The notes under the pieces: model-generated | What the model was told of the DNA's origin: nothing | Databases searched by the model: none | The model's input: only the letters and a program-made list of their open reading frames with translations | Shown: positions 1-8,340 of the stretch, piece by piece | How the letters are laid out: the number at the start of each line of letters is the position of its first letter | How positions within the stretch are numbered: the stretch's first letter is position 1 | Source of the DNA: Sphingorhabdus wooponensis | GTDB taxonomy: Bacteria > Pseudomonadota > Alphaproteobacteria > Sphingomonadales > Sphingomonadaceae | Assembly (NCBI RefSeq): GCF_003933235.1 | Contig: NZ_RWJI01000001.1 | Coordinates: 564,001 to 628,000 of the forward strand | Direction: 5' to 3' | DNA length: 64,000 nt | Made by a program: the position numbers and the translations under genes

Positions 1-186
1 CAATTGGCGAAGCCGTTGTATTTGATTTTCTTCACGCGCCGGGTCTGCTGGTGGCAGCGATGACTTTGCCTTAAATTCGCCAACGGCCTGGGTTATTTTG
101 AACCGTTCGGCGAGCATGAAAACCAACGCAGCATCGATATTGTCGATGCTGTCGCGAAAGCGGGCGAGGGTGTCTGCGTCATTCAT
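1..186 (-). CDS. Chorismate mutase, AroQ type (3' part cut by window edge)
   Basis: This is the N-terminal 62 residues of an AroQ-class chorismate mutase, which turns chorismate into prephenate for phenylalanine and tyrosine synthesis. Translating the minus strand from 186 gives an open frame to base 1. It shows the helical pattern RDSIDNIDAALVFMLAERF, then FKITQAVGEFKA and LPPADPAREENQI, the usual first helix and loop of the family, including the conserved R, K and D-P-x-R-E-E positions. An ATG at 195 in the same frame would add three residues; neither start has a clear ribosome binding site. The gene diverges from the polyprenyl synthase at 283. The remaining roughly 30 residues lie outside the window. 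Confidence 0.88.
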   Translation of the reverse strand, partial: MNDADTLARFRDSIDNIDAALVFMLAERFKITQAVGEFKAKSSLPPADPAREENQIQRLRQL

Positions 187-282
187 TGTTGCCATCTGTG
201 CCGATATTGACCGCGACGGACAAGGGAAAATGCACCATTTGCACTTGCCTATCCACGCTGCGCGCGTCACAGCGTGCGCATT

Positions 283-1296
283 ATGACTGCAACTATCCAC
301 AAAATCGGCGGACATCAGGCGCCTTCGCTCGATCCAATTCTGAAATTGGTCGCACCGGGCATGAATAAGGTCAATGCGGTGATTCTGGACCGTATGCAGT
401 CGGAAATCCCTCTTATTCCCGAGCTGGCGGGTCATCTGATTGCCGGTGGTGGCAAAAGAATGCGGCCAATGCTCACTTTGGCCTGCGCGCAGCTGTTAAA
501 TTATCCAGGCGACCGTCATCACAAATTGGCCGCAGCCGTAGAGTTTATTCACACCGCAACGTTGCTGCATGATGATGTTGTAGACGGCAGCGATATGCGG
601 CGCGGCAAAACTGCTGCCAACCTGATTTTCGGGAACCCTGCTGCAGTGCTTGTGGGCGACTTTCTGTTCAGCCGGTCATTTGAGCTGATGGTCGAAGATG
701 GTTCGCTCAAGGTTCTTAAAATCCTGTCAAATGCGTCGGCGGTTATCGCAGAAGGCGAAGTGAATCAATTGACCGCGCAGCGACAAATTTCGACGACGGA
801 AGAAAAATATCTCGACATCATTGGCTCGAAAACGGCGGCGTTATTTGCTGCCGCGTGCCGCATCTCCGCCGTCGTCGCTGAAAGCGGTGATGCACAAGAA
901 ATGGCGTTGGATGCCTATGGCCGCAATCTTGGTATTGCATTCCAGCTTGTCGATGATGCAATCGACTATGTTTCCGATGGCGCGACCATGGGCAAGGACA
1001 GCGGCGACGATTTCCGCGATGGCAAAGTCACCCTACCTGTGATCCTCGCGCATTGCCGTGGCAACGCCGAAGAGCAGAAATTCTGGCGCGACGCGATGCT
1101 TGGCAATCGGGTGAGCGACGCCGATTTGGCGCATGCCTGCGCATTATTGCGCACGCATCGTGCCATTGATGACACTTTGGATCGGGCACGGCATTATGGT
1201 CAGCGCGCGATTGATGCGATTGCACATTTCTCCGCAGGCGAAGCTAAATCTGCGCTGACTGAGGCAGTGGAATTCGCAATAGCCCGCGCATATTGA
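283..1296 (+). CDS. ispB: Polyprenyl (octaprenyl/decaprenyl) diphosphate synthase
   Basis: A trans-isoprenyl diphosphate synthase of 337 residues that extends farnesyl or geranylgeranyl diphosphate with IPP to make the ubiquinone side chain. Visible motifs are GGGKR near residues 55-59 for IPP binding, the first aspartate-rich motif DDVVD at 97-101, and the second, DDAID, near 225. Length fits the family. The ATG at 283 is preferred over a GTG nine bases upstream because MTATIHKIGG-type starts are usual in sphingomonads; this is family knowledge. Its stop overlaps the region of a possible TTG start of hrpB, so the two are likely cotranscribed. Exact chain length cannot be read from the sequence. 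Confidence 0.93.
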   Translation: MTATIHKIGGHQAPSLDPILKLVAPGMNKVNAVILDRMQSEIPLIPELAGHLIAGGGKRMRPMLTLACAQLLNYPGDRHHKLAAAVEFIHTATLLHDDVVDGSDMRRGKTAANLIFGNPAAVLVGDFLFSRSFELMVEDGSLKVLKILSNASAVIAEGEVNQLTAQRQISTTEEKYLDIIGSKTAALFAAACRISAVVAESGDAQEMALDAYGRNLGIAFQLVDDAIDYVSDGATMGKDSGDDFRDGKVTLPVILAHCRGNAEEQKFWRDAMLGNRVSDADLAHACALLRTHRAIDDTLDRARHYGQRAIDAIAHFSAGEAKSALTEAVEFAIARAY

Positions 1297-1325
1297 CGGA
1301 TGAAGCGGTGCCGTCCGCGTTGAAC

Positions 1326-3779
1326 ATGTCCGAAGTATTGCCCGTCATGGCGGTTATGCCCGATTTGCTGGCATCGTTGCGCGCGGTCCCCAACGCCGTT
1401 CTTATTGCCCCGCCGGGTGCTGGTAAAACCACTAAGGTCGCACCAGCCTTGTTGGAAGAACCATATTGCAGCGGCCAGATCCTGCTACTGTCACCGCGCC
1501 GCTTGGCCGCGCGCATGGCGGCGGAGCGTATATCCGAAAATTTGGGAGAAACGGTCGGCGGGCAGGTTGGTTATGCGACACGGCTTGATAGCAAGCATGG
1601 TCCTGACACCCGCATATTGGTGATGACCGAGGGCATTTTCCGCAACCGGATTATTAGTGATCCTGAGTTATCAGGTGTATCGGCGGTTTTGTTTGACGAA
1701 GTTCACGAGCGCAGCATCGATAGCGATTTCGGCCTCGCGCTGGCGCTGGAGGCGCAAGCGGCTTTCCGGCCCGATCTGCGCTTACTGGCAATGTCAGCTA
1801 CGCTGGATGGATCGCGTTTTTCGACATTGATGGACAATGCGCCTGTGCTGGAAAGCGAAGGCAAAAGATGGCCTCTGGAATATCTTTATGTCGGCCGCAG
1901 GACCGAACTGCCGATTGAAACCGATATTGTGCGTATATTGCGTCAGGCGCTGTCGGAGCAGCAGGGTGATATATTAGCTTTCCTCCCCGGCGTGCGTGAA
2001 ATTGACCGTGCCTTTGACGCTTTGGGTGATTGCGGTCCTGATATTGTTGTGCACAGGCTGCATGGGCAAATTGATCCGGTGGACCAACGGCTTGCGGTTC
2101 GCCGTGATGCGAAAGGCCGCCGCAAGGTCATTTTCGCAACAAACATTGCCGAGACCAGCCTGACTATCGATGGCGTGTGTGTTGTGGTTGACAGCGGCCT
2201 TGCACGGCGTGCGCGCTTTGACCAAGCGGCAGGCGTCACGCGGTTGGTAACGGAACGGGCGAGCCTGTCTGCCGCAACACAACGCGCGGGACGTGCGGCG
2301 CGACAACAAGCTGGTGTTGCCTATCGAATGTGGGAGGAGGCGGGCAATGGTGGTCTGCCGCCGTTTGACCCTCCGGAAATACTTGAGAGCGACCTTGCGC
2401 CTTTGTTGATTGATTGCGCACGCTGGGGCGAGAATGATCCTGCGAAACTCCGTTGGCTTGATCTGCCGCCTGCCGCTGCTGTTCAGCAGGCACGTAAGCT
2501 ATTGATGTCGGTGGAAGCGTTGGACGCGCAAGGACGGATTACGGCTCATGGGACCTCGCTTGCCAAGCTGCCTTTGCCGCCGAACCTTGCGCATATGGTG
2601 TTGAGTGCGGCCCATAGGGGGCAAGCAGAGGACGCAGCGATGTTGGCAGTCCTTTTGCAAGAGCGGGGCTTGGGCGGGCAAAGTGAGGATATTGATGCAC
2701 GCTACGAACGCTTTGTAGGAGAACGCGGGGCAAAGGCAGAAGCGGCACGCAAGCTGGCACAGCGCATTGCGCGGCTGTGCAGTGGTAAAGGCGGGCTCGC
2801 TCCCTTGAGCATCGGCGGGTTAATCGCCACAGCATTTCCTGAGCGCATTGCGAAGCGTCGCGACGCCAAGGGCGAGAAATGGATCAGCGCAATGGGGCGT
2901 GGGCTTCAGCTTGACGCGGCATCACCTCTCGCAAGCGCGGAATGGCTTGCCGTAGCCGATTTACAAGGCGCGGCATCGGGCGCGCGTATATTGTCGGCAG
3001 CGGCGTTGACCGAAGCGGAAATTATCGGGCGATTTGCACATCGGATTACCAGTCAGGAAACATTGTCCTACGACAAAAATGCCGACCGCGTGGACGCACG
3101 CGTGCAGCGGAGGCTTGGTGCGATTGTGCTTAGCGAAGGGCACGTTGAAAAGCCTGACTCTGCAGCTGTTGCCTCCGCTTTGTTGGCTGCCGTGCAAGAC
3201 ATGGGAATAGATATACTGCCATGGTCGGCCTCGGCACGCACACTTCGGGAACGCGCGCTGTTTGCCGGTATTGCAGCGTTCAGCGATGAAGCATTGGCGC
3301 ACAGCGCGCAACAATGGCTTCTGCCTTTGCTTGGTAAGGTAAACCGCTTGCGCGATGTTGCACAATCGGGTCTGGCGCAAGCGTTAGACAATTTGCTCGG
3401 ATGGGACGCGCGAACTCGCATTGACCAAATCGCGCCCGCTTCGTTCAAAAGCCCCGCCGGAACCGCGCATGATATCGATTACAGAGCCGAAGCTGGCCCA
3501 ACGGTCGAATTGCGCGTGCAGGCCTTGTTTGGCCTTGATACGCACCCGTTGGTGGGCATTGACCGCATACCGCTGGTTTTGAGCCTCACTTCTCCTGCAG
3601 GTCGCCCTATTCAGACCACGCGCAACTTGCCTGAATTTTGGCGCGGAAGTTGGCGTGATGTCGCCAAAGAAATGCGCGGTCGTTACCCCAAACATAATTG
3701 GCCCGACGCGCCATGGGAAAGTGTCGCCAGTCTCAAGACCAAAAAAGCACAAGCGCGCGAGACACCCCGCAACGCTTGA
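1326..3779 (+). CDS. hrpB: ATP-dependent RNA helicase HrpB
   Basis: A DEAH-type superfamily 2 helicase of the HrpB family, about 817 residues, the normal length. Motif I (GAGKTT) lies near residue 31, followed by DEVHER (motif II), SAT (motif III), TNIAETSLTIDG and QRAGRAAR (motif VI). The C-terminal HrpB-specific domain ends with the typical PKHNWPD segment. The biological role of HrpB in alphaproteobacteria is not settled. An in-frame TTG at 1293 would overlap the ispB stop by four bases and add 11 residues; I chose the ATG at 1326, though neither has a convincing ribosome binding site. It sits directly downstream of ispB. Confidence 0.93.
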   Translation: MSEVLPVMAVMPDLLASLRAVPNAVLIAPPGAGKTTKVAPALLEEPYCSGQILLLSPRRLAARMAAERISENLGETVGGQVGYATRLDSKHGPDTRILVMTEGIFRNRIISDPELSGVSAVLFDEVHERSIDSDFGLALALEAQAAFRPDLRLLAMSATLDGSRFSTLMDNAPVLESEGKRWPLEYLYVGRRTELPIETDIVRILRQALSEQQGDILAFLPGVREIDRAFDALGDCGPDIVVHRLHGQIDPVDQRLAVRRDAKGRRKVIFATNIAETSLTIDGVCVVVDSGLARRARFDQAAGVTRLVTERASLSAATQRAGRAARQQAGVAYRMWEEAGNGGLPPFDPPEILESDLAPLLIDCARWGENDPAKLRWLDLPPAAAVQQARKLLMSVEALDAQGRITAHGTSLAKLPLPPNLAHMVLSAAHRGQAEDAAMLAVLLQERGLGGQSEDIDARYERFVGERGAKAEAARKLAQRIARLCSGKGGLAPLSIGGLIATAFPERIAKRRDAKGEKWISAMGRGLQLDAASPLASAEWLAVADLQGAASGARILSAAALTEAEIIGRFAHRITSQETLSYDKNADRVDARVQRRLGAIVLSEGHVEKPDSAAVASALLAAVQDMGIDILPWSASARTLRERALFAGIAAFSDEALAHSAQQWLLPLLGKVNRLRDVAQSGLAQALDNLLGWDARTRIDQIAPASFKSPAGTAHDIDYRAEAGPTVELRVQALFGLDTHPLVGIDRIPLVLSLTSPAGRPIQTTRNLPEFWRGSWRDVAKEMRGRYPKHNWPDAPWESVASLKTKKAQARETPRNA

Positions 3780-3835
3780 CGACTCAGATGCTGTTCGGGC
3801 AAGGCGGTGGCGAATTAACCGTCAGGAAACACAGT

Positions 3836-4111
3836 ATGTCCGCCCGTATCTTTCAACGCCCCAAAAATGCCATGCAGTCGGGCAGTGGACGCCGCGAATG
3901 GGTGCTGGAATATGTGCCCGCAGAACCCCGCAAAGCGGACCCGCTGATGGGATGGGCGGGATCAGGCGATACGCAAGCGCAAGTGCAGTTAACTTTCCCA
4001 AGTCTAGACGCCGCGCGCGCATATGCGGAGAAAAAGGGCATTGCCGCGACCTTCATCCCAACGCCGCCTAAAACGCTAAAGCTTCAGGCTTATGCGGATA
4101 ATTTCCGTTAA
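3836..4111 (+). CDS. Complex I accessory subunit, NDUFS4/ETC-C1 family
   Basis: A 91-residue protein of the ETC complex I subunit family (NDUFS4-like, the 18-kDa type), an accessory subunit of NADH:ubiquinone oxidoreductase in alphaproteobacteria and mitochondria. The sequence shows MSARIFQRPKNAMQSG near the start, the central WVLEYVPAEPRKADPLMGW block, and a FPSLDAARAYAEKKG motif before a basic, aromatic C-terminus ending in YADNFR. The start at 3836 has AGGA a short distance upstream and gives the usual compact length. It ends four bases inside the convergent Nudix gene. The nuo operon is not in this window, so the subunit is encoded away from its complex. Confidence 0.87.
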   Translation: MSARIFQRPKNAMQSGSGRREWVLEYVPAEPRKADPLMGWAGSGDTQAQVQLTFPSLDAARAYAEKKGIAATFIPTPPKTLKLQAYADNFR

Positions 4112-4626
4112 GCGATCATTCCGGGCAGCATCAGCAGCTTGACGTCCATGACGAAGCCCCCCGCGCGTTTTTCCTGAACAAAAGTTGGCAAGTCGGCCAA
4201 GGAAACGCGGTGGACGGTGATATTCTCACCATCAACGCCGCCACCATCGCTCACCTTCCTTAGACCGCGCGCACGGACGAGTGAGAAGCTTTCGCTGACC
4301 ATGCCAGGTGAGGAAAAATATTCGCCGACGATTTCCAAATGGTCTGCACGATAGCCGGTTTCTTCTTCGAGTTCGCGAGCGGCGGACATCAGCGTGTCCT
4401 CACCTTCTTCATGGTCACCAATTAGACCTGCGGGCAGTTCAATACAATTTGCGCCAAGCGGAACGCGATATTGCTCGACAAGCAGAACATGGTCATCCTC
4501 CATCGCTAGGATCACCGCCGCCTTGATACCGCGCGCACGACTGACATATTCCCATTTTCCGCGTGTCTTAGCCGTGATGAAGCGCCCTTGCCACATCACG
4601 GTTTCCGCCTCGTCTTGTGGGATCAT
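4108..4626 (-). CDS. Nudix hydrolase, ADP-ribose pyrophosphatase-like
   Basis: A 172-residue Nudix hydrolase. The Nudix box GX5EX7REUXEEXGU is complete at residues 70-92 (GDHEEGE, then RELEEETGY), giving a metal site for cleaving nucleoside diphosphate linkages. The preceding LLVEQYRVPLG and ELPAGLIG segments are typical of the ADP-ribose/ADP-sugar pyrophosphatase branch, so ADP-ribose is the likely substrate by family inference. It is the last gene of a minus-strand run lemA, TPM protein, TPM protein, Nudix; its start overlaps the end of the preceding TPM gene by four bases, so translational coupling is likely. Confidence 0.9.
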   Translation of the reverse strand: MIPQDEAETVMWQGRFITAKTRGKWEYVSRARGIKAAVILAMEDDHVLLVEQYRVPLGANCIELPAGLIGDHEEGEDTLMSAARELEEETGYRADHLEIVGEYFSSPGMVSESFSLVRARGLRKVSDGGGVDGENITVHRVSLADLPTFVQEKRAGGFVMDVKLLMLPGMIA

Positions 4627-5312
4627 AATTCGATAAGCCTGTCGGGAAGTTCGTTGGGATTTTCAGTGCCCTTGGGAAAATGCTCGGCCAAAACAACACC
4701 CATTTGTGCCACCGCGGCAGCAACACCAGCGCCGGGATGTCCGGCCTTCACCTGATCCAGCAAGGCAATCATTGCGTCACCCCAAATCTCTGGGGCAACC
4801 TTGGACGCGATAGCCTCGTCAGCCAAGATTTCCGCGCGATGCTCTTTCATCGACAGATACAAAAGTATGCCCGTTCGGCCCATCGTTTTGGATTCTGCTC
4901 CGACCTTGAACAGGCTCATGGCCCGGCCACGGACGCGTGCCAGCTTTATCGCTTTAGGCGTGAGGGCCAGACGTAGGGGCATCCATTTTAGGATGAAACA
5001 TGTGCCGATCCATTTGAGGGCAACGGCAGTTAGTAGCAGGGCAAGATACTCACCCGTCGAATAATCATGGCCCCATCCACCCGAAAGGCCATTGATCAAG
5101 CCAATGTAAAACTCTGGCAACGTTACATATGTCGCCAAGGCAATGAATGCGACGGCGCTGGCCCATGCCATGGGAATGTCATCATAATGGTCCGAAAGAT
5201 CCGTCACAATTGTCACGATTTCGCCGCTTGTATGTTGTTCCGCCTCCGCGACAGCAGCTGTCACCAGAGCATGGTCGGCTGCGCTCATCTGGCTGATTTT
5301 ACGTAATGCCAT
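4623..5312 (-). CDS. TPM-domain membrane protein
   Basis: A 229-residue protein with a TPM (YgcG/Psb32-type) domain. An N-terminal part carries HTSGEIVTIV, the typical start of the fold. It is then interrupted by two hydrophobic segments near residues 48-66 and 85-110, and the fold resumes with RTGILLYLSMKEHRAEILADEAI near 145-165. Unlike the next TPM gene it has no signal peptide and no glycine-rich tail, so it is probably an inner-membrane protein. It lies 11 bases downstream of the secreted TPM gene and overlaps the Nudix gene by four bases. TPM proteins commonly occur next to lemA; their exact biochemical role is unsettled. Confidence 0.82.
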   Translation of the reverse strand: MALRKISQMSAADHALVTAAVAEAEQHTSGEIVTIVTDLSDHYDDIPMAWASAVAFIALATYVTLPEFYIGLINGLSGGWGHDYSTGEYLALLLTAVALKWIGTCFILKWMPLRLALTPKAIKLARVRGRAMSLFKVGAESKTMGRTGILLYLSMKEHRAEILADEAIASKVAPEIWGDAMIALLDQVKAGHPGAGVAAAVAQMGVVLAEHFPKGTENPNELPDRLIEL

Positions 5313-5323
5313 ATCAAATAATC

Positions 5324-6115
5324 CTACCAGCCACCTGACGCGCCGCCTCCGCCGAAGCTGCCGCCTCCGCCGCCAAAGCCACCAAAGCCGCCGCCTCCAA
5401 AACTACTGCCGCCACCAAAGCCGCTGCCACCACCCCAGATGATGACTGGCCCCATGCCGCCGCGCCGATGCTTACGTCCGCCGCCATTCATCGAACGGAA
5501 CATTGGCAGAAATACAAAGAAGATGAGGAAGAGCACAAAGACGATCGCGCCAAAAGGGCCACTTTCATCGCGCTCACGGGGTTGCTGCGCTGCGCTGGCG
5601 ATCTTCGCTGCCTCTTCAGCGGGAAGTTCAAGTTGCGTTACGATGCGGTCAACGCCCGCATGTATGCCACCTGCAAAATCGCCGGCCTTAAAACGTGGCG
5701 TGATGTCGTTACGAATGATCGTCGAGGACAGGCCGTCGGTCAGTATGGGTTCCAGACCATAGCCCACCTCAATCCGCATTCTGCGTTCATTGGGGGCAAT
5801 AATCAGAATGGCGCCATTGTCCTTCTCGGCTTCACCTTTGCCATCCTGACCCAATGCCCATTCCCGACCAAGCCGGTAGCCATAATCGGATATTTCATAG
5901 CCTTCGAGACTGCTCAGCGTTGCTACCACCAATTGCCGTTTGGTGCGGGTTTCCAGTCCGGCCAGCTTGGCAGTGAGCGCGGCTTCTTGCTGTGGATCAA
6001 GTAGATCTGCTTGATCCACAACGCGGCCGGTCAGTTTCGGAAAATTTTGCGCAACTGCTGCTTGGCCTGTGAGGGCCAGCAGCAGAGCAATCATGAGGCC
6101 AAGGGCCTTATTCAT
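5324..6115 (-). CDS. TPM-domain protein with glycine-rich tail (YgcG-like)
   Basis: A 263-residue exported TPM-domain protein. It has a signal peptide (about 1-22, ending at AVAQ), a TPM domain at about 25-150 with LTGRVVDQADLLDP and NGAILIIAPNERRMRIEVG, one membrane segment near residues 188-205, and a C-terminal tail made almost only of Gly, Phe and Ser. I place the start at the ATG at 6115, which has GGGGA seven bases upstream; the frame also opens with a TTG at 6121. The layout matches E. coli YgcG and other lemA-associated proteins: the domain faces the periplasm, anchored by the late helix. The gene is 21 bases downstream of lemA in a likely operon. Confidence 0.88.
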   Translation of the reverse strand: MNKALGLMIALLLALTGQAAVAQNFPKLTGRVVDQADLLDPQQEAALTAKLAGLETRTKRQLVVATLSSLEGYEISDYGYRLGREWALGQDGKGEAEKDNGAILIIAPNERRMRIEVGYGLEPILTDGLSSTIIRNDITPRFKAGDFAGGIHAGVDRIVTQLELPAEEAAKIASAAQQPRERDESGPFGAIVFVLFLIFFVFLPMFRSMNGGGRKHRRGGMGPVIIWGGGSGFGGGSSFGGGGFGGFGGGGGSFGGGGASGGW

Positions 6116-6136
6116 ATGCAATTCCCCAAATTGGCC

Positions 6137-6745
6137 TTAGGCCGCGGGCGCCATGTCCAGCGTTGGTGCGGTCTCGGCACCTTGTGTTGTGGCTTGATAG
6201 GGAACCATCGGTTTCGCGCCATGGATGATTTTTGCGCCAATGATGTCGGGGAATGTACGGATGGTGGTGTTATAACCGCGTACCGCTTCATTATAATCGC
6301 GCAGCGTAATGCGGACGCGGTTTTCCTGACCTTCTAACTGGTCCTGCAATTTCAAATAGCCTTCTTGGCTTTTCAACTGCGGATATTGTTCAACCGAAAC
6401 GAGCAAACGCGAAAGGCTACCGGACAATTGGTTCTGTGCCGCCTGAAATGCTCTCATCTTTGCAGGGTCGTTTAAGTCTTCAGGGTTGACCTGAATATTG
6501 GGCGAGGTGGCTTGCGCACGTGCCTGTATGACTTCCGTCAGAGTTTTGTTTTCCTGCGCAGCCGCGCCTTTGACGATATTGGCTAAGTTGGGAATGAGGT
6601 TTGCGCGCTCTTGAAACGCGGCTTGCACATCAGCCCACTTCGCCTTGGCATTTTCTTCAGCCGTTGGAACGCTGTTGATACCGCATCCGGCTAACGAAGC
6701 CGCAGCAACGGGTAACAGAAGAAATTTCATATAAGTCTTACGCAT
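6137..6745 (-). CDS. LemA family lipoprotein
   Basis: A LemA-family protein of 202 residues with an N-terminal lipoprotein signal (lipobox LAGC, lipidated Cys near residue 21) followed by the long helical LemA domain. Diagnostic stretches are AKWADVQAAFQERANLIPNL and YNEAVRGYNTTIRTFP. The start at 6745 has GGAGG 10 bases upstream. It is the first gene of a four-gene operon with two TPM proteins and a Nudix hydrolase. LemA proteins are widespread but their function is poorly defined; the constant pairing with TPM proteins suggests a shared envelope role. The 254 bases upstream, shared with the divergent hydrolase at 7000, hold no gene I can see. Confidence 0.9.
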   Translation of the reverse strand: MRKTYMKFLLLPVAAASLAGCGINSVPTAEENAKAKWADVQAAFQERANLIPNLANIVKGAAAQENKTLTEVIQARAQATSPNIQVNPEDLNDPAKMRAFQAAQNQLSGSLSRLLVSVEQYPQLKSQEGYLKLQDQLEGQENRVRITLRDYNEAVRGYNTTIRTFPDIIGAKIIHGAKPMVPYQATTQGAETAPTLDMAPAA

Positions 6746-6999
6746 CTAAAGAGTTCCTCCATTTGGCAAATTGCCGAGAAAAACAGCCCTTTATCGGGCG
6801 TGTGTTATATACATAAGGCGCGCTATAGGCTTTCGCAATGATTGCTGTCATTTGCGCGATGAAATTTACCAACATGGTTTGATGATGAATTTGCTTCGCT
6901 TTGGCACTATTTTCTGATGTATTGCGAAGCTGGACTTAGCGGTGGGCGCATTATTGCTGCACAGGTCACTTTACGCATAAAAGCAAATTGGGGGGTAGG

Positions 7000-8202
7000 A
7001 TGAAAAAATGGATATTCGGGGTTTTGCTGGTCATAGCATCGGCAGCGGGCGGTTTCTGGGTCAGCGCGGACAAGGATATGAAAGCGCTCATTTCCCATCT
7101 ACCGACAGACGCTAACGTGCTGTTCTGGAGTGTAGAGCAACGCGATGCGGCGTTTCGCACGATGGACCGAATCCCCATCCTTGCAAAAGCAAATGTCATT
7201 GCGAAAGGCGACAAGGTATATCCCTTGCCCCAAGGTACGCCACTTACGATTGATACGGATGTCGATGCGTATATGAAGGCGCAGCGTACAGCGGGACTTG
7301 TCATCATTCATGATGGCAAAGTGCGGATGGAAAAATATGGTCTCGATTTTGACGCTCAGGGCAAATGGACCAGCTTTTCTGTCGCGAAATCCTTCACCTC
7401 AACCTTGGTCGGCGCAGCCATAAAAGACGGCTATATCAAAAGCATCGATGATAAGGTTTCCGCTTATATCCCCGATCTAAAAGGATCGGCTTATGATGAC
7501 GTCACCATCGCGCAATTGCTGACGATGACGTCCGGCGTAAAATGGAATGAGGATTATGAAGACCCCAAGTCCGACGTTGCCTTATTTAACGCGCACAAAG
7601 CTGAAAATGGTATGGACGTAACCGTTAGCTATATGCGCAATTTGCCGCGTGAGGCGCCTGCCGGCACTAAATGGGTATACAAAACCGGCGAAACCAATTT
7701 GATCGGTGTGTTGGTCAGCTCGGCGACAAAGAAGACTTTGTCCGCTTACCTGTCCGAGAAGCTATGGGCACCATTTGGCATGGAGCAGGACGCAAGCTGG
7801 CTATTGGGTGCGACCGGCCATGAAATCAGCGGCTGCTGTATCCAGGCATCAACGCGTGATTATGCACGTTTTGGTATGTTTATGTTGGGTGGAGCGAAGG
7901 TCAACGGCATAAGCATCTTGCCTGACAACTGGATCGCGCCTGCGACTAGTAAGCAAGCTGACATCGCTATGCCCGGCAAAGGCTATGGCTATCAATGGTG
8001 GACTTATGACGATGGCAGTTACGCCGCCCAAGGCATTTTTGGTCAAGGCATCTTTATTGACCCTAAGCGCAATCTTGTGATTGCATCGAACAGTAACTGG
8101 CCCAAGGCAACGGATCCCAACACGGTCGGTGTGCAGCGGGAAGCTTTTTATAAAGCGGTTCAAGCGGCGGTTGATGCAGAAGCCAAGTCACGCGCTAAAT
8201 AG
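7000..8202 (+). CDS. Beta-lactamase-fold serine hydrolase (NylB-like)
   Basis: A 400-residue serine hydrolase of the class C beta-lactamase / 6-aminohexanoate-dimer hydrolase type. The catalytic SVAK (SxxK) motif is at residues 127-130, followed by LLTMTSGVKWNEDY, then WVYKTGETNLIG around the Tyr motif, and a C-terminal FGQGIFIDP block typical of this group. An N-terminal hydrophobic segment (about 4-22) indicates export or membrane anchoring. The start is the ATG at 7000, after a GGGGG purine run; an in-frame TTG lies at 6988. Substrate cannot be inferred: relatives cleave small amides or esters and most are uncharacterised. It diverges from lemA. Confidence 0.87.
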   Translation: MKKWIFGVLLVIASAAGGFWVSADKDMKALISHLPTDANVLFWSVEQRDAAFRTMDRIPILAKANVIAKGDKVYPLPQGTPLTIDTDVDAYMKAQRTAGLVIIHDGKVRMEKYGLDFDAQGKWTSFSVAKSFTSTLVGAAIKDGYIKSIDDKVSAYIPDLKGSAYDDVTIAQLLTMTSGVKWNEDYEDPKSDVALFNAHKAENGMDVTVSYMRNLPREAPAGTKWVYKTGETNLIGVLVSSATKKTLSAYLSEKLWAPFGMEQDASWLLGATGHEISGCCIQASTRDYARFGMFMLGGAKVNGISILPDNWIAPATSKQADIAMPGKGYGYQWWTYDDGSYAAQGIFGQGIFIDPKRNLVIASNSNWPKATDPNTVGVQREAFYKAVQAAVDAEAKSRAK

Positions 8203-8223
8203 CTATTCTGCGGTGCAAAATAA

Positions 8224-8255
8224 TTGCGATTTGTCGCAACTTAATTGCGCCGCAA
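8224..8255. promoter_or_regulatory. Paired TTGCG inverted repeats upstream of potD
   Basis: In the 138-base gap before the polyamine binding-protein gene there are two inverted repeats. One is TTGCGA-N4-TCGCAA at 8224-8239; the other is TTGCG-N1-CGCAA at 8245-8255. Their left halves are 21 bases apart, about two helical turns, so both would face the same side of DNA. This is a plausible operator for the importer operon, but no regulator is encoded next to it, and the region also follows the preceding gene's stop, so a structural role in the transcript end is possible. Confidence 0.4.
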
Positions 8256-8340
8256 GGCGTAGAAAAAAGGGGCTTTTCTAAGTCTTTATATTAGTTCAGC
8301 ATAACGGCTTCACAGACGGGTTCTCAGTAGGAGATTAGCT

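Noticed and set aside
5324-5460. Repeated GCC/CCG-type DNA resembling a tandem repeat
   Set aside because: It encodes the Gly/Phe/Ser-rich tail of the TPM protein; low-complexity coding sequence explains it.
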